Source: Thalassobius sp. I31.1 (GTDB lineage Bacteria > Pseudomonadota > Alphaproteobacteria > Rhodobacterales > Rhodobacteraceae). From it: a stretch of 64,000 nt of DNA. Position numbers and translations under genes: made by a program. The notes under the pieces are model-generated. The model saw nothing but the letters and a program-made list of their open reading frames with translations. It did not search any database and had not been told where the DNA came from. Shown piece by piece: positions 34,870 to 44,419 of the stretch (positions are counted from its first letter, which is position 1; each line of letters starts with the position of its first letter). The stretch spans positions 1 to 64,000 of the forward strand of contig NZ_PWAA01000001.1 in assembly GCF_003031585.1 (NCBI RefSeq), written 5' to 3'.

Positions 34870-36648
34870 ATGAAAATGACCACCGAAGAAGCCTTCGTCA
34901 AAACCCTGCAGATGCACGGTATTGAACATGCTTTTGGTATTATCGGCTCTGCTATGATGCCAATTTCTGACATCTTCCCGAAAGCGGGCATCACTTTCTG
35001 GGATTGCGCCCATGAGGGTTCCGGCGGCTTTATGGCCGATGGTTACACCCGTGCGACCGGCAAAATGTCCATGATGATCGCGCAAAACGGCCCGGGTATC
35101 ACAAACTTTGTGACCGCTGTGAAAACCGCATACTGGAACCACACACCGCTGCTGCTGGTGACACCGCAGGCCGCAAACAAAACAATCGGCCAGGGTGGCT
35201 TCCAGGAAATGGAACAGATGCGCATGTTTGCGGATTGTGTTTGCTACCAGGAAGAAGTGCGCGACCCATCCCGCGTTGCCGAAGTTCTGAACCGTGTCAT
35301 CATGAACGCCAAGCGTTCCTCTGCCCCGGCTCAGCTGAACATCCCACGCGATATGTGGACCCAGGTGATCGACATCGTTCTGCCTGCCATCGTTGAATTC
35401 GAACTGCCGTCCGGTGGTGAAACTGCTGTTTCCGACGCTGCGAAACTGATTTCTGCAGCGAAGAACCCTGTGATCCTGAACGGCGCTGGCGTTGTTCTGT
35501 CCGCAGGCGGTATCGAAGCATCTAAAGAACTGGCGGAACGCCTTGATGCACCTGTTTGTGTTGGCTACCAACACAACGACGCCTTCCCAGGCAACCACCC
35601 ATTGTTTGCGGGTCCTCTGGGCTATAACGGTTCCAAAGCCGGCATGGAACTGATCAGCCAGGCGGACGTTGTTCTGTGTCTTGGCACGCGCCTGAACCCA
35701 TTCTCTACCCTGCCGGGTTACGGCATGGAATACTGGCCAAGTGACGCGAAAATCATCCAGGTTGACATCAACCCTGATCGCATCGGCCTGACCAAAGACG
35801 TGACTGTTGGCATCATCGGTGATGCGGCGAAAGTTGCAAAAGGCATCCTGTCCCAGCTGTCCGACACCGCAGGTGATGCGGGCCGTGAGGAACGCAAAGC
35901 AACCATCGCGCAGACCAAATCCGCATGGGCGCAACAGCTGTCTTCCATGACCCACGAAGAAGACGATCCGGGCACAAACTGGAACGAACGTGCGCGTGAT
36001 GACAAGCCTGACTGGATGTCCCCACGTATGGCATGGCGCGCAATTCAATCTGCTCTGCCAGTTGAAGCGATCATTTCTTCTGACATCGGCAACAACTGTG
36101 CAATCGGCAACGCTTACCCAAGCTTTGAAGAAGGTCGCAAATACCTGGCACCAGGCCTGTTTGGCCCATGTGGTTATGGTCTGCCTTCTGTTGTTGGCGC
36201 GAAAATTGGTTGCCCTGATGTACCTGTTGTTGGCTTCTCTGGCGACGGTGCCTTTGGTATCGCGGTGACAGAACTGACTGCGATTGGCCGCAGCGAGTGG
36301 CCTGCTGTGACCCAGGTTGTGTTCCGTAACTACCAATGGGGTGCGGAAAAGCGTAACTCTACCCTGTGGTTCGACGACAACTTTGTTGGCACAGAACTGG
36401 ACCAGCAGGTTTCCTACGCTGGCATCGCCAACGCATGTGGCCTGAAAGGCGTTGTCGCACGCACCCAGGACGAGCTGACCGCAGCACTGGCACAGGCTGT
36501 GACCGATCAGAAAAATGGCATCACAACCCTGATCGAAGCCATGATCAACCAGGAACTGGGTGACCCGTTCCGTCGTGACGCAATGAAGAAACCAGTTGAA
36601 GTTGCTGGTATCTCAGCCGACGACATGCGCCCACAGAAAGGCGCCTGA
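34870..36648 (+). CDS. xsc: sulfoacetaldehyde acetyltransferase
   Basis: Thiamine-diphosphate enzyme converting sulfoacetaldehyde and phosphate into acetyl phosphate and sulfite. The 592-residue protein has the three-domain TPP fold: N-terminal HAFGIIGSAMMPISDIFPKA with MIAQNGPGITNF, a central Rossmann-like domain, and the TPP motif SGDGAFGIAVTEL through FRNYQWGAEKRN. Codon use is strongly biased, suggesting high expression. AGGA precedes the ATG, and TauR-like repeats lie upstream. It is followed at once by pta. Confidence 0.95.
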   Translation: MKMTTEEAFVKTLQMHGIEHAFGIIGSAMMPISDIFPKAGITFWDCAHEGSGGFMADGYTRATGKMSMMIAQNGPGITNFVTAVKTAYWNHTPLLLVTPQAANKTIGQGGFQEMEQMRMFADCVCYQEEVRDPSRVAEVLNRVIMNAKRSSAPAQLNIPRDMWTQVIDIVLPAIVEFELPSGGETAVSDAAKLISAAKNPVILNGAGVVLSAGGIEASKELAERLDAPVCVGYQHNDAFPGNHPLFAGPLGYNGSKAGMELISQADVVLCLGTRLNPFSTLPGYGMEYWPSDAKIIQVDINPDRIGLTKDVTVGIIGDAAKVAKGILSQLSDTAGDAGREERKATIAQTKSAWAQQLSSMTHEEDDPGTNWNERARDDKPDWMSPRMAWRAIQSALPVEAIISSDIGNNCAIGNAYPSFEEGRKYLAPGLFGPCGYGLPSVVGAKIGCPDVPVVGFSGDGAFGIAVTELTAIGRSEWPAVTQVVFRNYQWGAEKRNSTLWFDDNFVGTELDQQVSYAGIANACGLKGVVARTQDELTAALAQAVTDQKNGITTLIEAMINQELGDPFRRDAMKKPVEVAGISADDMRPQKGA

Positions 36649-36670
36649 TCAGATGACTGGACGTGATGTA

Positions 36671-37684
36671 ATGACCCCGGTTGAACTTCTGCAATCTAAG
36701 AAGATTGCAACACGTCCGGTGATTTCCCTGAGTGAAGGCAGTGATCCCCGCATTATCGCGGGGGCGCTGGCGGCCCGTGACGCCAGGATCGCTGATGTGA
36801 TCCTGGTGGGCAGCCTTCAGATCATGCAGAACGAACTTGCTGCGCTTGGCCAGGAAGCCGGCAATGGGCTTACCCTGCATGATCCGGCGACCTCGCCTCT
36901 GACTGAAGAATTCTCTGCGCAATACCACGAGATGCGCAAACACAAAGGCGTTGATGCGGACAAAGCCCGCGCCGCCTGTGAAACCCCACTTGTTTATGCC
37001 GCGATGCTTGTGCGCGAAGGCCATGCGGATGGCACGCTGGGCGGTGCGGTATTTACCACATCTGACGTTGTGCGCGCTGCAATCCAGGTGATCGGTGTCG
37101 CGCCAGATGCTTTGATGATTTCCAGCTTTTTCCTGATGTTCCCACCTTCAAATGCAACGCCCTATGCCAACCCTCATGCGCGCGCGATGCTGTATTCCGA
37201 TGGCGGCCTGGTGATTGATCCATCTTCCGACGAACTTGTGTCAATCGCGCAGCAATCCGCGGCCTCGGCACAGGCATTGCTGCGGGTCGATCCGAAAATC
37301 GCCATGCTCAGCTTTTCGACCAAAGGCAGCGCGAAACACCCGGCCGTGACCAAAGTAAGCCAGGCGACCGAAGCCCTGCGCGCAGCCCGTCCAGATCTGG
37401 CGGTTGAGGGCGAGTTGCAGTTTGACGCGGCCTTTGTGCCTGACATCGCGGACCGCAAAGCGCCGGGATCGGATGTGGCCGGGCATGCAAATGTCATGAT
37501 CTTCCCCAATCTGGACGCGGGAAACATCGCTTATAAGATCACCCAACGCATTGGCGGATACGCCGCCATCGGCCCGATCCTGCAAGGGGTCGCGAAACCG
37601 GCAAATGATCTGTCGCGGGGGTGTTCGGCTGAAGACGTCACCGAAATGATCGCCGTCACCGCCCTTCAGGGCCTGAAATCTTAA
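36671..37684 (+). CDS. pta: phosphate acetyltransferase
   Basis: Converts the acetyl phosphate made by Xsc into acetyl-CoA. The 337-residue PTA_PTB-domain protein has ISLSEGSDPRI near the start, GGAVFTTSDVVRAA, SSFFLMFPP, MLSFSTKGSAKHP and VMIFPNLDAGNIAYK with the phosphate-site residues. It is the short form without an N-terminal DRTGG domain. Starts at 36671 or 36653 are both possible, 22 or 4 bases after xsc. No ackA gene is nearby, in line with acetyl-CoA rather than acetate as the product. Confidence 0.92.
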   Translation: MTPVELLQSKKIATRPVISLSEGSDPRIIAGALAARDARIADVILVGSLQIMQNELAALGQEAGNGLTLHDPATSPLTEEFSAQYHEMRKHKGVDADKARAACETPLVYAAMLVREGHADGTLGGAVFTTSDVVRAAIQVIGVAPDALMISSFFLMFPPSNATPYANPHARAMLYSDGGLVIDPSSDELVSIAQQSAASAQALLRVDPKIAMLSFSTKGSAKHPAVTKVSQATEALRAARPDLAVEGELQFDAAFVPDIADRKAPGSDVAGHANVMIFPNLDAGNIAYKITQRIGGYAAIGPILQGVAKPANDLSRGCSAEDVTEMIAVTALQGLKS

Positions 37685-37777
37685 CAAATCGCAATCAATC
37701 CCCGCAGGTAGCTTGACCGGCCCCTGCTTGCCACCGCAAATGGAAGCCAGGGAAAACTTCCGGAATAAGAACGAAAA

Positions 37778-38797
37778 ATGAAAACACCTGCCCTAAATCT
37801 ATCCGAAATTCAGGACCAGATCCGCGCCATGTTTCCGGGCGTTGCTGTTGCCGTGATCGTTGCAGTCACCGCGCAGTTCCTGTCGGAACACTACGCGACA
37901 CCTGCGATGTTGCTGGCGCTGCTTCTGGGCATTGCGGTGAATTTCCTGGGCGAAGAAGGCAAAACCGTCGCGGGCATCGGCTTTTCCGCGCGCTCCCTGC
38001 TGCGTCTTGGCGTGGCCCTTTTGGGCGTACGGATTTCTGCGACATTGATGGCGGGCCTTGGTGCGCCGCTGATCGCATTGGTGATCGCAGGTGTTGTGCT
38101 GACAATTTTGTTTGGTTTGTTTGTCGGGAAGTTCTTTGGTCACAAATGGCGATTTTCTCTGCTGACCGCTGGTTCTGTTGCAATCTGTGGGGCCTCTGCG
38201 GCCATGGCGATCAGTGCGATCCTGCCAAAAGATGACCGGTCTGAAGAACGCCTGATCTTTACGGTTCTGGGCGTCACCGTACTGTCCACCATCGCGATGA
38301 TCGCCTATCCGGTGGTTGTAACCACGCTGGAGCTGACAGACCTGCAAGGCGGTGTTTTCCTGGGCGGAACCATCCATGATGTGGCCCAGGTTGTGGGGGC
38401 TGGTTTCTCAATCTCAGAACAGACCGGTGACACAGCGACCCTTGTGAAGCTGATCCGCGTTGCCATGCTGGCCCCGGTTGTTCTGATCACATCTCTGCTG
38501 ATCCGTCGGTTCGACAGCACACCGGTTGAAGGCAAACGCCCCCCGATCCTGCCAGGTTTTGTGGTGGGCTTTCTTGTGTTGGCGACCTTGTCCAGCTTCG
38601 GGGTGATCCCAGAATTTATCAAAGATTTCCTCAGCCAGGCCTCGCGCTGGTTGCTGCTGACGGCCATCGCGGCTGTGGGCATGAAAACTCACCTCAAGCA
38701 GGTGCTCTCCGTGGGAGGAGCGGCAATCGCACTGCTTGTCACTGAAACACTATTTATTGCCGGGTTCATCCTGGTCGGGATCAGATTGCTAAGCTGA
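37778..38797 (+). CDS. YeiH-family putative sulfate/sulfite exporter
   Basis: A 339-residue UPF0324 (PSE family) membrane protein with about ten hydrophobic helices. Conserved stretches are LGVALLGVRIS, GHKWRFSLLTAGSVAICGAS with AAMAISAI, and GGTIHDVAQVVGAG. The family is repeatedly found in sulfonate clusters and is proposed to export sulfate or sulfite formed from desulfonation. Its position between pta and soeA supports that role. Confidence 0.82.
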   Translation: MKTPALNLSEIQDQIRAMFPGVAVAVIVAVTAQFLSEHYATPAMLLALLLGIAVNFLGEEGKTVAGIGFSARSLLRLGVALLGVRISATLMAGLGAPLIALVIAGVVLTILFGLFVGKFFGHKWRFSLLTAGSVAICGASAAMAISAILPKDDRSEERLIFTVLGVTVLSTIAMIAYPVVVTTLELTDLQGGVFLGGTIHDVAQVVGAGFSISEQTGDTATLVKLIRVAMLAPVVLITSLLIRRFDSTPVEGKRPPILPGFVVGFLVLATLSSFGVIPEFIKDFLSQASRWLLLTAIAAVGMKTHLKQVLSVGGAAIALLVTETLFIAGFILVGIRLLS

Positions 38798-38822
38798 TCC
38801 AGGAAACATCAAGGGAGGCCAG

Positions 38823-41666
38823 ATGACATTCCAGCAACCCCACGTGGACACTCAACCGAAAGTATCGGATGAGATCCGCAAAACCACTTGTTACATGTGC
38901 GCATGCCGCTGTGGCATCAACGTGCATATGAAAAAAGACGATGAAGGCGAAATGCGTGTCGCCTATATCGAAGGCAACCGTGACCATCCGGTGAACAAAG
39001 GCGTGCTGTGCGCCAAGGGGTCTGCCGGGATTATGCAGGTCAATGCGCCATCCCGTCTGAAAGCCCCTTTGAAACGTGTTGGTCCGCGTGGTTCTGGTGA
39101 GTTTGAAGAGATTTCCTGGGATGAAGCGCTTGAGATCGCGACAGGTCATCTTGGCCGCATTCGTGAAACCAATCCTGAAAAGCTGGCGTTCTTCACCGGC
39201 CGCGATCAATCCCAAAGCTTCACCGGTTTCTGGGCGCAGGCTTACGGCACGCCGAACTTTGCCGCGCACGGTGGCTTCTGTTCCGTCAATATGGCCGCCG
39301 CTGGCATCTACACCATGGGCGGGGCGTTCTGGGAATTCGGTCAGCCGGATTGGGATCGCAGCAAATTGTTCATGCTGTTTGGCGTGGCGGAAGATCATGA
39401 CAGCAACCCGATCAAAACCGGTCTTGCGAAGCTGAAAGAACGTGGCGCAAAGATCATTGGCGTCAACCCAATCCGGTCTGGCTATAACGCCATTGCGGAC
39501 GAATGGGTGGGCATCACGCCGGGCACGGATGGCTTGTTCATTCTGTCGCTTGCGCATGAGCTTTTGAAAGCTGGCAAGATCGATCTGGAATATCTGACCC
39601 GTTTCACCAATGCCCCTGTGCTTGTAAACGGTGATGAGACATCCGATGAATTCGGCCTGTTGCTGCGCGACAAAGACAATAAATTCATGGTCATTGACCG
39701 GCCAACCGGCAAACCTGCGGCCTTTGATAAGAAAGGCGTAAAGCCTGACTTGGCTGCGACCCACACTGTCAAAGGTATCACCCATCGCCCGGTGTTTCAG
39801 CATCTTGCTGAACGTTACATGTCCGATGAATACGCGCCGGAAAATGTGGCCGAACGCTGTGGCATTTCCGCAGGTCGCATCCGCGCGATTGCCGCGGAAC
39901 TTGCCCGTGTCGCCTTTGATGAAGCCTTTGAGATCGAACAGGAATGGACCGATTTCCGCGGTGAAAAGCACAAGACCATGACCGGTCGTCCCGTGTCTTT
40001 CCACTCTATGCGCGGAATTTCGGCGCATTCCAACGGCTTCCAGACCTGCCGCGCTTTGCATGTGCTTCAGATCCTTCTGGGCACGGTTGAGGTCCCTGGC
40101 GGTTTCCGTTTCAAACCCCCTTATCCAAAACCTGCGGAAGCCCACCCGAAACCCCATTGCAAAGTCACCCCTGGCGCGCCCCTGAACGGTCCGCATCTGG
40201 GCTATGTGCAGGGGCCGGAAGATCTGATGTTGAAGGAAGACGGCTCACCCGCGCGCATCGACAAAGCCTATACCTGGGAAAACCCCATGTCCGCCCACGG
40301 GTTGATGCATATGGTGATTTCCAACGCCCATGCCGGCGATCCTTACAAGATCGACACGCTGTTTATGTATATGGCGAATATGTCGTGGAACTCTTCCATG
40401 AACACCAAAGGTGTGATGGAGATGCTGACCGACAAAGATGAAAACGGCGATTACGTGATCCCGAATATCATCTATTCCGACGCTTATTCTTCGGAAATGG
40501 TGGCCTATGCGGATCTGGTTCTGCCGGACACGACCTATCTGGAACGTCACGATTGTATCAGCCTGCTGGATCGCCCCATCTGCGAAGCCGACGCTGCTGC
40601 CGATGCCATCCGCTGGCCGGTGATTGAACCGGATCGCGATGTGCGTGGTTTCCAGTCTGTGCTGTGTGATCTTGGCGCACGGCTGCACATGCCGGGTTTT
40701 GTGAATGAAGACGGCAGCGCGAAATATAAAGACTACGCCGATTACATCGTCAACCACGAACGCAAACCGGGCATTGGCCCGCTGTCTGGCTTCCGTGGCG
40801 AGGATGGTGATCAGTTTGGACGTGGTGACGTGAACCCGGACCAGATGGATCGTTATATTGAAAACGGTGGTTTCGCCGTGCATCACATCCCGGAAGAGGC
40901 CGCGTTTTATAAACCTTGGAACAAAGCCTATCAGGATTGGGCGGTTGAAATCGGCCTGTATGATGCACCGCAGCCTTACCTGTTTAACCTTTATGTTGAA
41001 CCGCTGCGTAAGTTTCAACTGGCAGCTGAAGGCCATGGTCATCGTCAGCCACCGGAACACCTGCGCGAACGTATTAAGGAAACATTGGATCCTCTGCCCG
41101 TCTGGTATGCGCCATTTGAAGACGGCAATGTCGACACGGAGGAATTCACCGTGCACGCCCTGACGCAACGCCCGATGGCGATGTACCATTCCTGGGGCAC
41201 ACAAAACGCCTGGCTGCGCCAGCTGCATGGGCGTAATCCGATGTATCTGCCGACCAAAATCTTCACTGAAAAAGGTTTTGAGGATGGCGATTGGGCCAGG
41301 ATTACCTCTGCCCATGGTGAGATCACGGTCCCTGTCGCCCATCATGGTGGTCTGAATGACAACACCATCTGGACATGGAACGCGATCGGCAAACGCAAAG
41401 GTGCCTGGGCCCTGGACGAAAAAGCACCAGAGGCCACCAAAGGCTTCCTGCTGAACCATCTCATCCATGAACTCCAGCCACCAAAAGGCGATGGTCTGCG
41501 TTGGGCGAACTCGGACCCGGTCACAGGACAAGCCGCATGGTTTGATCTGCGCGTGAAGATTGAAAAAGTCGATGGTCCGCCCGAGAACAGCCAACCGGAT
41601 TTCGATCCGATCAAATCCCCTGTCGGTCAGGGTCCCGAAGATCTGGCATGGAAGGTGGGCAAATGA
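38823..41666 (+). CDS. soeA: sulfite dehydrogenase molybdopterin subunit SoeA
   Basis: Catalytic subunit of cytoplasmic membrane-bound sulfite oxidation. The 947-residue DMSO-reductase-family protein begins with a [4Fe-4S] motif (Cys23, Cys26, Cys30, Cys63) and has no twin-arginine signal, fitting a cytoplasmic enzyme. The pterin-binding domains contain FTGRDQSQSFTGFWAQ and HGGFCSVNMAAAGIY, the latter with a cysteine where related enzymes place the Mo ligand. The C-terminal dinucleotide domain carries NPMYLPTKIF. GGGAGG precedes the ATG. The soeABC gene order and taurine context favour sulfite as substrate over polysulfide or thiosulfate. Confidence 0.88.
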   Translation: MTFQQPHVDTQPKVSDEIRKTTCYMCACRCGINVHMKKDDEGEMRVAYIEGNRDHPVNKGVLCAKGSAGIMQVNAPSRLKAPLKRVGPRGSGEFEEISWDEALEIATGHLGRIRETNPEKLAFFTGRDQSQSFTGFWAQAYGTPNFAAHGGFCSVNMAAAGIYTMGGAFWEFGQPDWDRSKLFMLFGVAEDHDSNPIKTGLAKLKERGAKIIGVNPIRSGYNAIADEWVGITPGTDGLFILSLAHELLKAGKIDLEYLTRFTNAPVLVNGDETSDEFGLLLRDKDNKFMVIDRPTGKPAAFDKKGVKPDLAATHTVKGITHRPVFQHLAERYMSDEYAPENVAERCGISAGRIRAIAAELARVAFDEAFEIEQEWTDFRGEKHKTMTGRPVSFHSMRGISAHSNGFQTCRALHVLQILLGTVEVPGGFRFKPPYPKPAEAHPKPHCKVTPGAPLNGPHLGYVQGPEDLMLKEDGSPARIDKAYTWENPMSAHGLMHMVISNAHAGDPYKIDTLFMYMANMSWNSSMNTKGVMEMLTDKDENGDYVIPNIIYSDAYSSEMVAYADLVLPDTTYLERHDCISLLDRPICEADAAADAIRWPVIEPDRDVRGFQSVLCDLGARLHMPGFVNEDGSAKYKDYADYIVNHERKPGIGPLSGFRGEDGDQFGRGDVNPDQMDRYIENGGFAVHHIPEEAAFYKPWNKAYQDWAVEIGLYDAPQPYLFNLYVEPLRKFQLAAEGHGHRQPPEHLRERIKETLDPLPVWYAPFEDGNVDTEEFTVHALTQRPMAMYHSWGTQNAWLRQLHGRNPMYLPTKIFTEKGFEDGDWARITSAHGEITVPVAHHGGLNDNTIWTWNAIGKRKGAWALDEKAPEATKGFLLNHLIHELQPPKGDGLRWANSDPVTGQAAWFDLRVKIEKVDGPPENSQPDFDPIKSPVGQGPEDLAWKVGK

Positions 41667-42409
41667 CACAGCTTCCCGCACAAACTGAACGTAAACTCGG
41701 CCTGGTCATCGATCTGGATACCTGCGTGGGCTGTCATGCCTGCGTGATTTCCTGCAAGGGCTGGAACACCGAAAACTATGGCGAACCGCTGTCCGATAAG
41801 GATGCTTACGGTGCCAATCCGTCCGGCACCTTCCTGAACCGCGTGCATGCGTTTGAGGTTAAGCCAGACACAGGCCCGGCCCAGACGATCCACTTTCCGA
41901 AAAGCTGCCTGCATTGTGAAGATGCGCCCTGCGTCACCGTTTGCCCGACAGGTGCAAGCTATAAGCGCACAGAAGACGGCATTGTTCTGGTGAATGAGAA
42001 AGACTGCATTGGCTGTGGTCTTTGCGCATGGTCCTGCCCTTATGGTGCGCGCGAGCTGGATCAGGTTGCCGGCGTAATGAAGAAATGCACCCTCTGTGTG
42101 GATCGGATTTACAACGAGAACCTGCCGGAAGAGGACCGCGAGCCAACATGTGTGCGCACCTGCCCGGCAAATGCCCGCCACTTTGGTGATTTCGCCGATC
42201 CGGACAGCAACGTATCCAAACTGACACGCGAACGTGGTGGAATGGATCTGATGCCGGAACAAGGCACCAAACCCGTGAACAAATATCTTCCGCCACGTCC
42301 AAAAGACACGATGGAAGAAATCGACATTCTTGCGCCCCTGCTGGCCCCTGTCGCCAGCGAGCCAAAGGGCTTCCTTGGCTGGCTTGATAAAGCTCTGGAG
42401 AAACTCTGA
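41663..42409 (+). CDS. soeB: sulfite dehydrogenase iron-sulfur subunit SoeB
   Basis: A 248-residue electron-transfer subunit with four cysteine clusters of the DmsB/NrfC type: CVGCHACVISC (Cys21, 24, 27, 31), CLHCEDAPCVTVCP, CIGCGLCAWSCPYGA with CTLCVDRI, and CVRTCPAN. It passes electrons from SoeA to the membrane subunit SoeC. Its ATG overlaps the soeA stop by four bases, and GGAAGG precedes it. Confidence 0.9.
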   Translation: MTQLPAQTERKLGLVIDLDTCVGCHACVISCKGWNTENYGEPLSDKDAYGANPSGTFLNRVHAFEVKPDTGPAQTIHFPKSCLHCEDAPCVTVCPTGASYKRTEDGIVLVNEKDCIGCGLCAWSCPYGARELDQVAGVMKKCTLCVDRIYNENLPEEDREPTCVRTCPANARHFGDFADPDSNVSKLTRERGGMDLMPEQGTKPVNKYLPPRPKDTMEEIDILAPLLAPVASEPKGFLGWLDKALEKL

Positions 42410-43284
42410 TGCATCCTGCTCCTTCAGTTATTCTGTTCACCGTTCTGTCAGGCCTTGGCTTTGGCCTGCTAGCCTTTCTGGGCATGGGCCTGCCGGATGT
42501 GTCCGGCGGCGTTGCCTTTGTGTTCTTCTTCCTGGGTTTTGCGCTTGCGGTTGGCGGATTGATTTCCTCAACCTTCCATCTGGGCAATCCGAAAAACGCG
42601 ATGAAGGCTTTTTCCCAGTGGCGCACAAGCTGGCTGTCACGTGAAGGCTGCGTGTCCGTTGCCGCGCTGATCCTGATGGGGATTTACGCGGCGGGCGTAA
42701 TCTTCTTTGATGTGAAGCTGGCGCAAATCGGCTGGATCGCTGCGGCCCTCTGCATTGGCACGGTCTTTACGACCTCAATGATTTATGGGCAGTTGGCGAC
42801 GATCCCACGCTGGAACCACCCACTGACCAGCGCCTATTTCCTGTCACTTTCCGTGGCGGGTGGGGCTTTGCTGGCCGGTCAGGTGAAAGCCGCCGGTGTG
42901 CTGCTCCTGATCGCAGGTGGTGTGCAGATTGTGACCTGGATGTCCGGTGACAAACGTTTTACAGAACGCGGCCACACGATTGAGACGGCAACAGGGCTGG
43001 GTGATATCGGCAAAGTGCGCATGCTTGAACCACCTCACACCGGGACAAACTATCTGCTGCATGAAATGGTTTATGTGGTGGGCCGCAAACACGCGCAGAA
43101 ACTGCGGATGATTGCGCTGGGTCTGATGGTGGTTCTGCCTGCTGCGCTGCTTTTGATCTTCCAAGCGGGCCACATGCTGGCGCTTGTTGCCGTGCTGAGC
43201 CACCTGGCAGGTGTTATGGTGTCCCGCTGGCTGTTCTTTGCAGAAGCCGAACATGTGGTCGGGCTTTACTACGACAAACGGTGA
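42409..43284 (+). CDS. soeC: sulfite dehydrogenase membrane anchor SoeC
   Basis: A 291-residue DmsC-type integral membrane protein with eight hydrophobic segments. It includes STFHLGNPKNAMKAFSQWRT and SWLSREG (conserved between TM2 and TM3) and a C-terminal SRWLFFAEAEHVVGLYY. It should take electrons from SoeB to the quinone pool. The start overlaps the soeB stop by one base. Confidence 0.9.
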   Translation: MHPAPSVILFTVLSGLGFGLLAFLGMGLPDVSGGVAFVFFFLGFALAVGGLISSTFHLGNPKNAMKAFSQWRTSWLSREGCVSVAALILMGIYAAGVIFFDVKLAQIGWIAAALCIGTVFTTSMIYGQLATIPRWNHPLTSAYFLSLSVAGGALLAGQVKAAGVLLLIAGGVQIVTWMSGDKRFTERGHTIETATGLGDIGKVRMLEPPHTGTNYLLHEMVYVVGRKHAQKLRMIALGLMVVLPAALLLIFQAGHMLALVAVLSHLAGVMVSRWLFFAEAEHVVGLYYDKR

Positions 43285-43286
43285 CA

Positions 43287-43333
43287 CCGTTTTCTTTGAA
43301 AGAAAACGGAGCGGAAACTTTCAAAGTTTCCGC
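43287..43333. terminator. double-hairpin terminator between soeC and hemC (copy 3)
   Basis: CCGTTTTCTT (43287-43296) pairs with AAGAAAACGG (43300-43309). GCGGAAACTTT (43311-43321) pairs with AAAGTTTCCGC (43323-43333). On the minus strand the second stem is followed by TCCGTTTTCTTT, so it should end hemC transcription as well as soeC. Confidence 0.72.
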
Positions 43334-43343
43334 CCCGCTGCGT

Positions 43344-44297
43344 TTAACGCCAATCAAAAAAATCCCTGGGTGCAGCTTTTAGCAATCTCTCGCCAAGGTT
43401 TTTACCAAGCGCGGCAGCCTCAGCCACAGGGGCCACGCCTTCTTCCGCCAGCTTTTCTGATCCATCCGGGCGCAGGATTTCGCCGCGCAGGTGGATCTGA
43501 TCCCCATGCAATTGGGCCAGCGCCGCAATCGGGGTTTCACAAGAGCCATCCAGCGTTGCCAGAAACGCCCGTTCCGCCGCCAGGCGTTGTGCGGTCAGTT
43601 CACAATGGATCGCCTTCAGCATCCCATCGGCCCGCGCATCATCCGCACGGCGTTCAATGCTGATCGCACCCTGGGCCACCGCTGGCAACAGATCGTCACT
43701 TTCAATCGCCGACTTAGGCACTTCCAGTCCCAGGCGGTTCAGCCCGGCCATGGCAAGAAAGGTTGCCTCCGCCAGACCATCTTCCAGTTTCTTCAGACGG
43801 GTCTGCACATTGCCGCGAAATTCCACAACCTGCAGATCAGGTCGCGCACTCAGCAGCTGTGCCTTACGTCGCAGAGAAGATGTCCCCACGACAGCGCCCT
43901 CTGGCAGCTCAGAAATGCTTTTATATTTCAGCGACACAAACGCATCGCGCACGTCTTCACGTGGCAGGAAGCAATCAAGCACCAGCCCATCCGGTTGCAC
44001 CGTTGGCATATCCTTTGTCGAATGCACCGCAATGTCGATATCACCGCGCAGCATCGCCTCTTCGATCTCTTTGGTAAACAGGCCCTTATTGCCGATTTCC
44101 TTCAAAGGCCGGTCCGCATCAATCATTGCGCGGTTGTCACCGGTTGTCTGGATCACAACGACCTCAAACGCCTCTTCCGGCAGGGCATGCGCTTCCATCA
44201 GCCGCGCGCGGGTTTCACAGGCCTGGGCCAGCGCAAGGGGTGATCCACGGGTGCCGATTTTCAGCGGTGAGGCGGGGGTGGGAAGCGTCAGTGTCAT
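43344..44297 (-). CDS. hemC: hydroxymethylbilane synthase (porphobilinogen deaminase)
   Basis: Joins four porphobilinogens into hydroxymethylbilane in heme synthesis. The 317-residue protein shows KIGTRGSPLALAQA, KDMPTVQPDGL, GTSSLRRKAQL, RGNVQTRL, and the cysteine that carries the dipyrromethane cofactor in LDGSCETPIAALA. It is divergent from hemE. Confidence 0.95.
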   Translation of the reverse strand: MTLTLPTPASPLKIGTRGSPLALAQACETRARLMEAHALPEEAFEVVVIQTTGDNRAMIDADRPLKEIGNKGLFTKEIEEAMLRGDIDIAVHSTKDMPTVQPDGLVLDCFLPREDVRDAFVSLKYKSISELPEGAVVGTSSLRRKAQLLSARPDLQVVEFRGNVQTRLKKLEDGLAEATFLAMAGLNRLGLEVPKSAIESDDLLPAVAQGAISIERRADDARADGMLKAIHCELTAQRLAAERAFLATLDGSCETPIAALAQLHGDQIHLRGEILRPDGSEKLAEEGVAPVAEAAALGKNLGERLLKAAPRDFFDWR

Positions 44298-44419
44298 AGG
44301 CTTCGTTTAACGCCCCGCGCCCCCGCTGACAATGGGGATACGGGGCCCCGCGACAGTTGTTCCCTTGACATCGCGCCGCAGGCGGGAGAGGCAGGGACAA
44401 CTGAAGAAAGGCGCATGAC

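Noticed and set aside
34630-36336. 568-codon open frame on the minus strand opposite xsc
   Set aside because: Shadow of the strongly codon-biased xsc gene; no ribosome-binding site and no recognisable domain.
38781-41681. Two long minus-strand frames (471 and 478 codons) opposite soeA
   Set aside because: Both mirror soeA, which carries a complete molybdopterin oxidoreductase signature.
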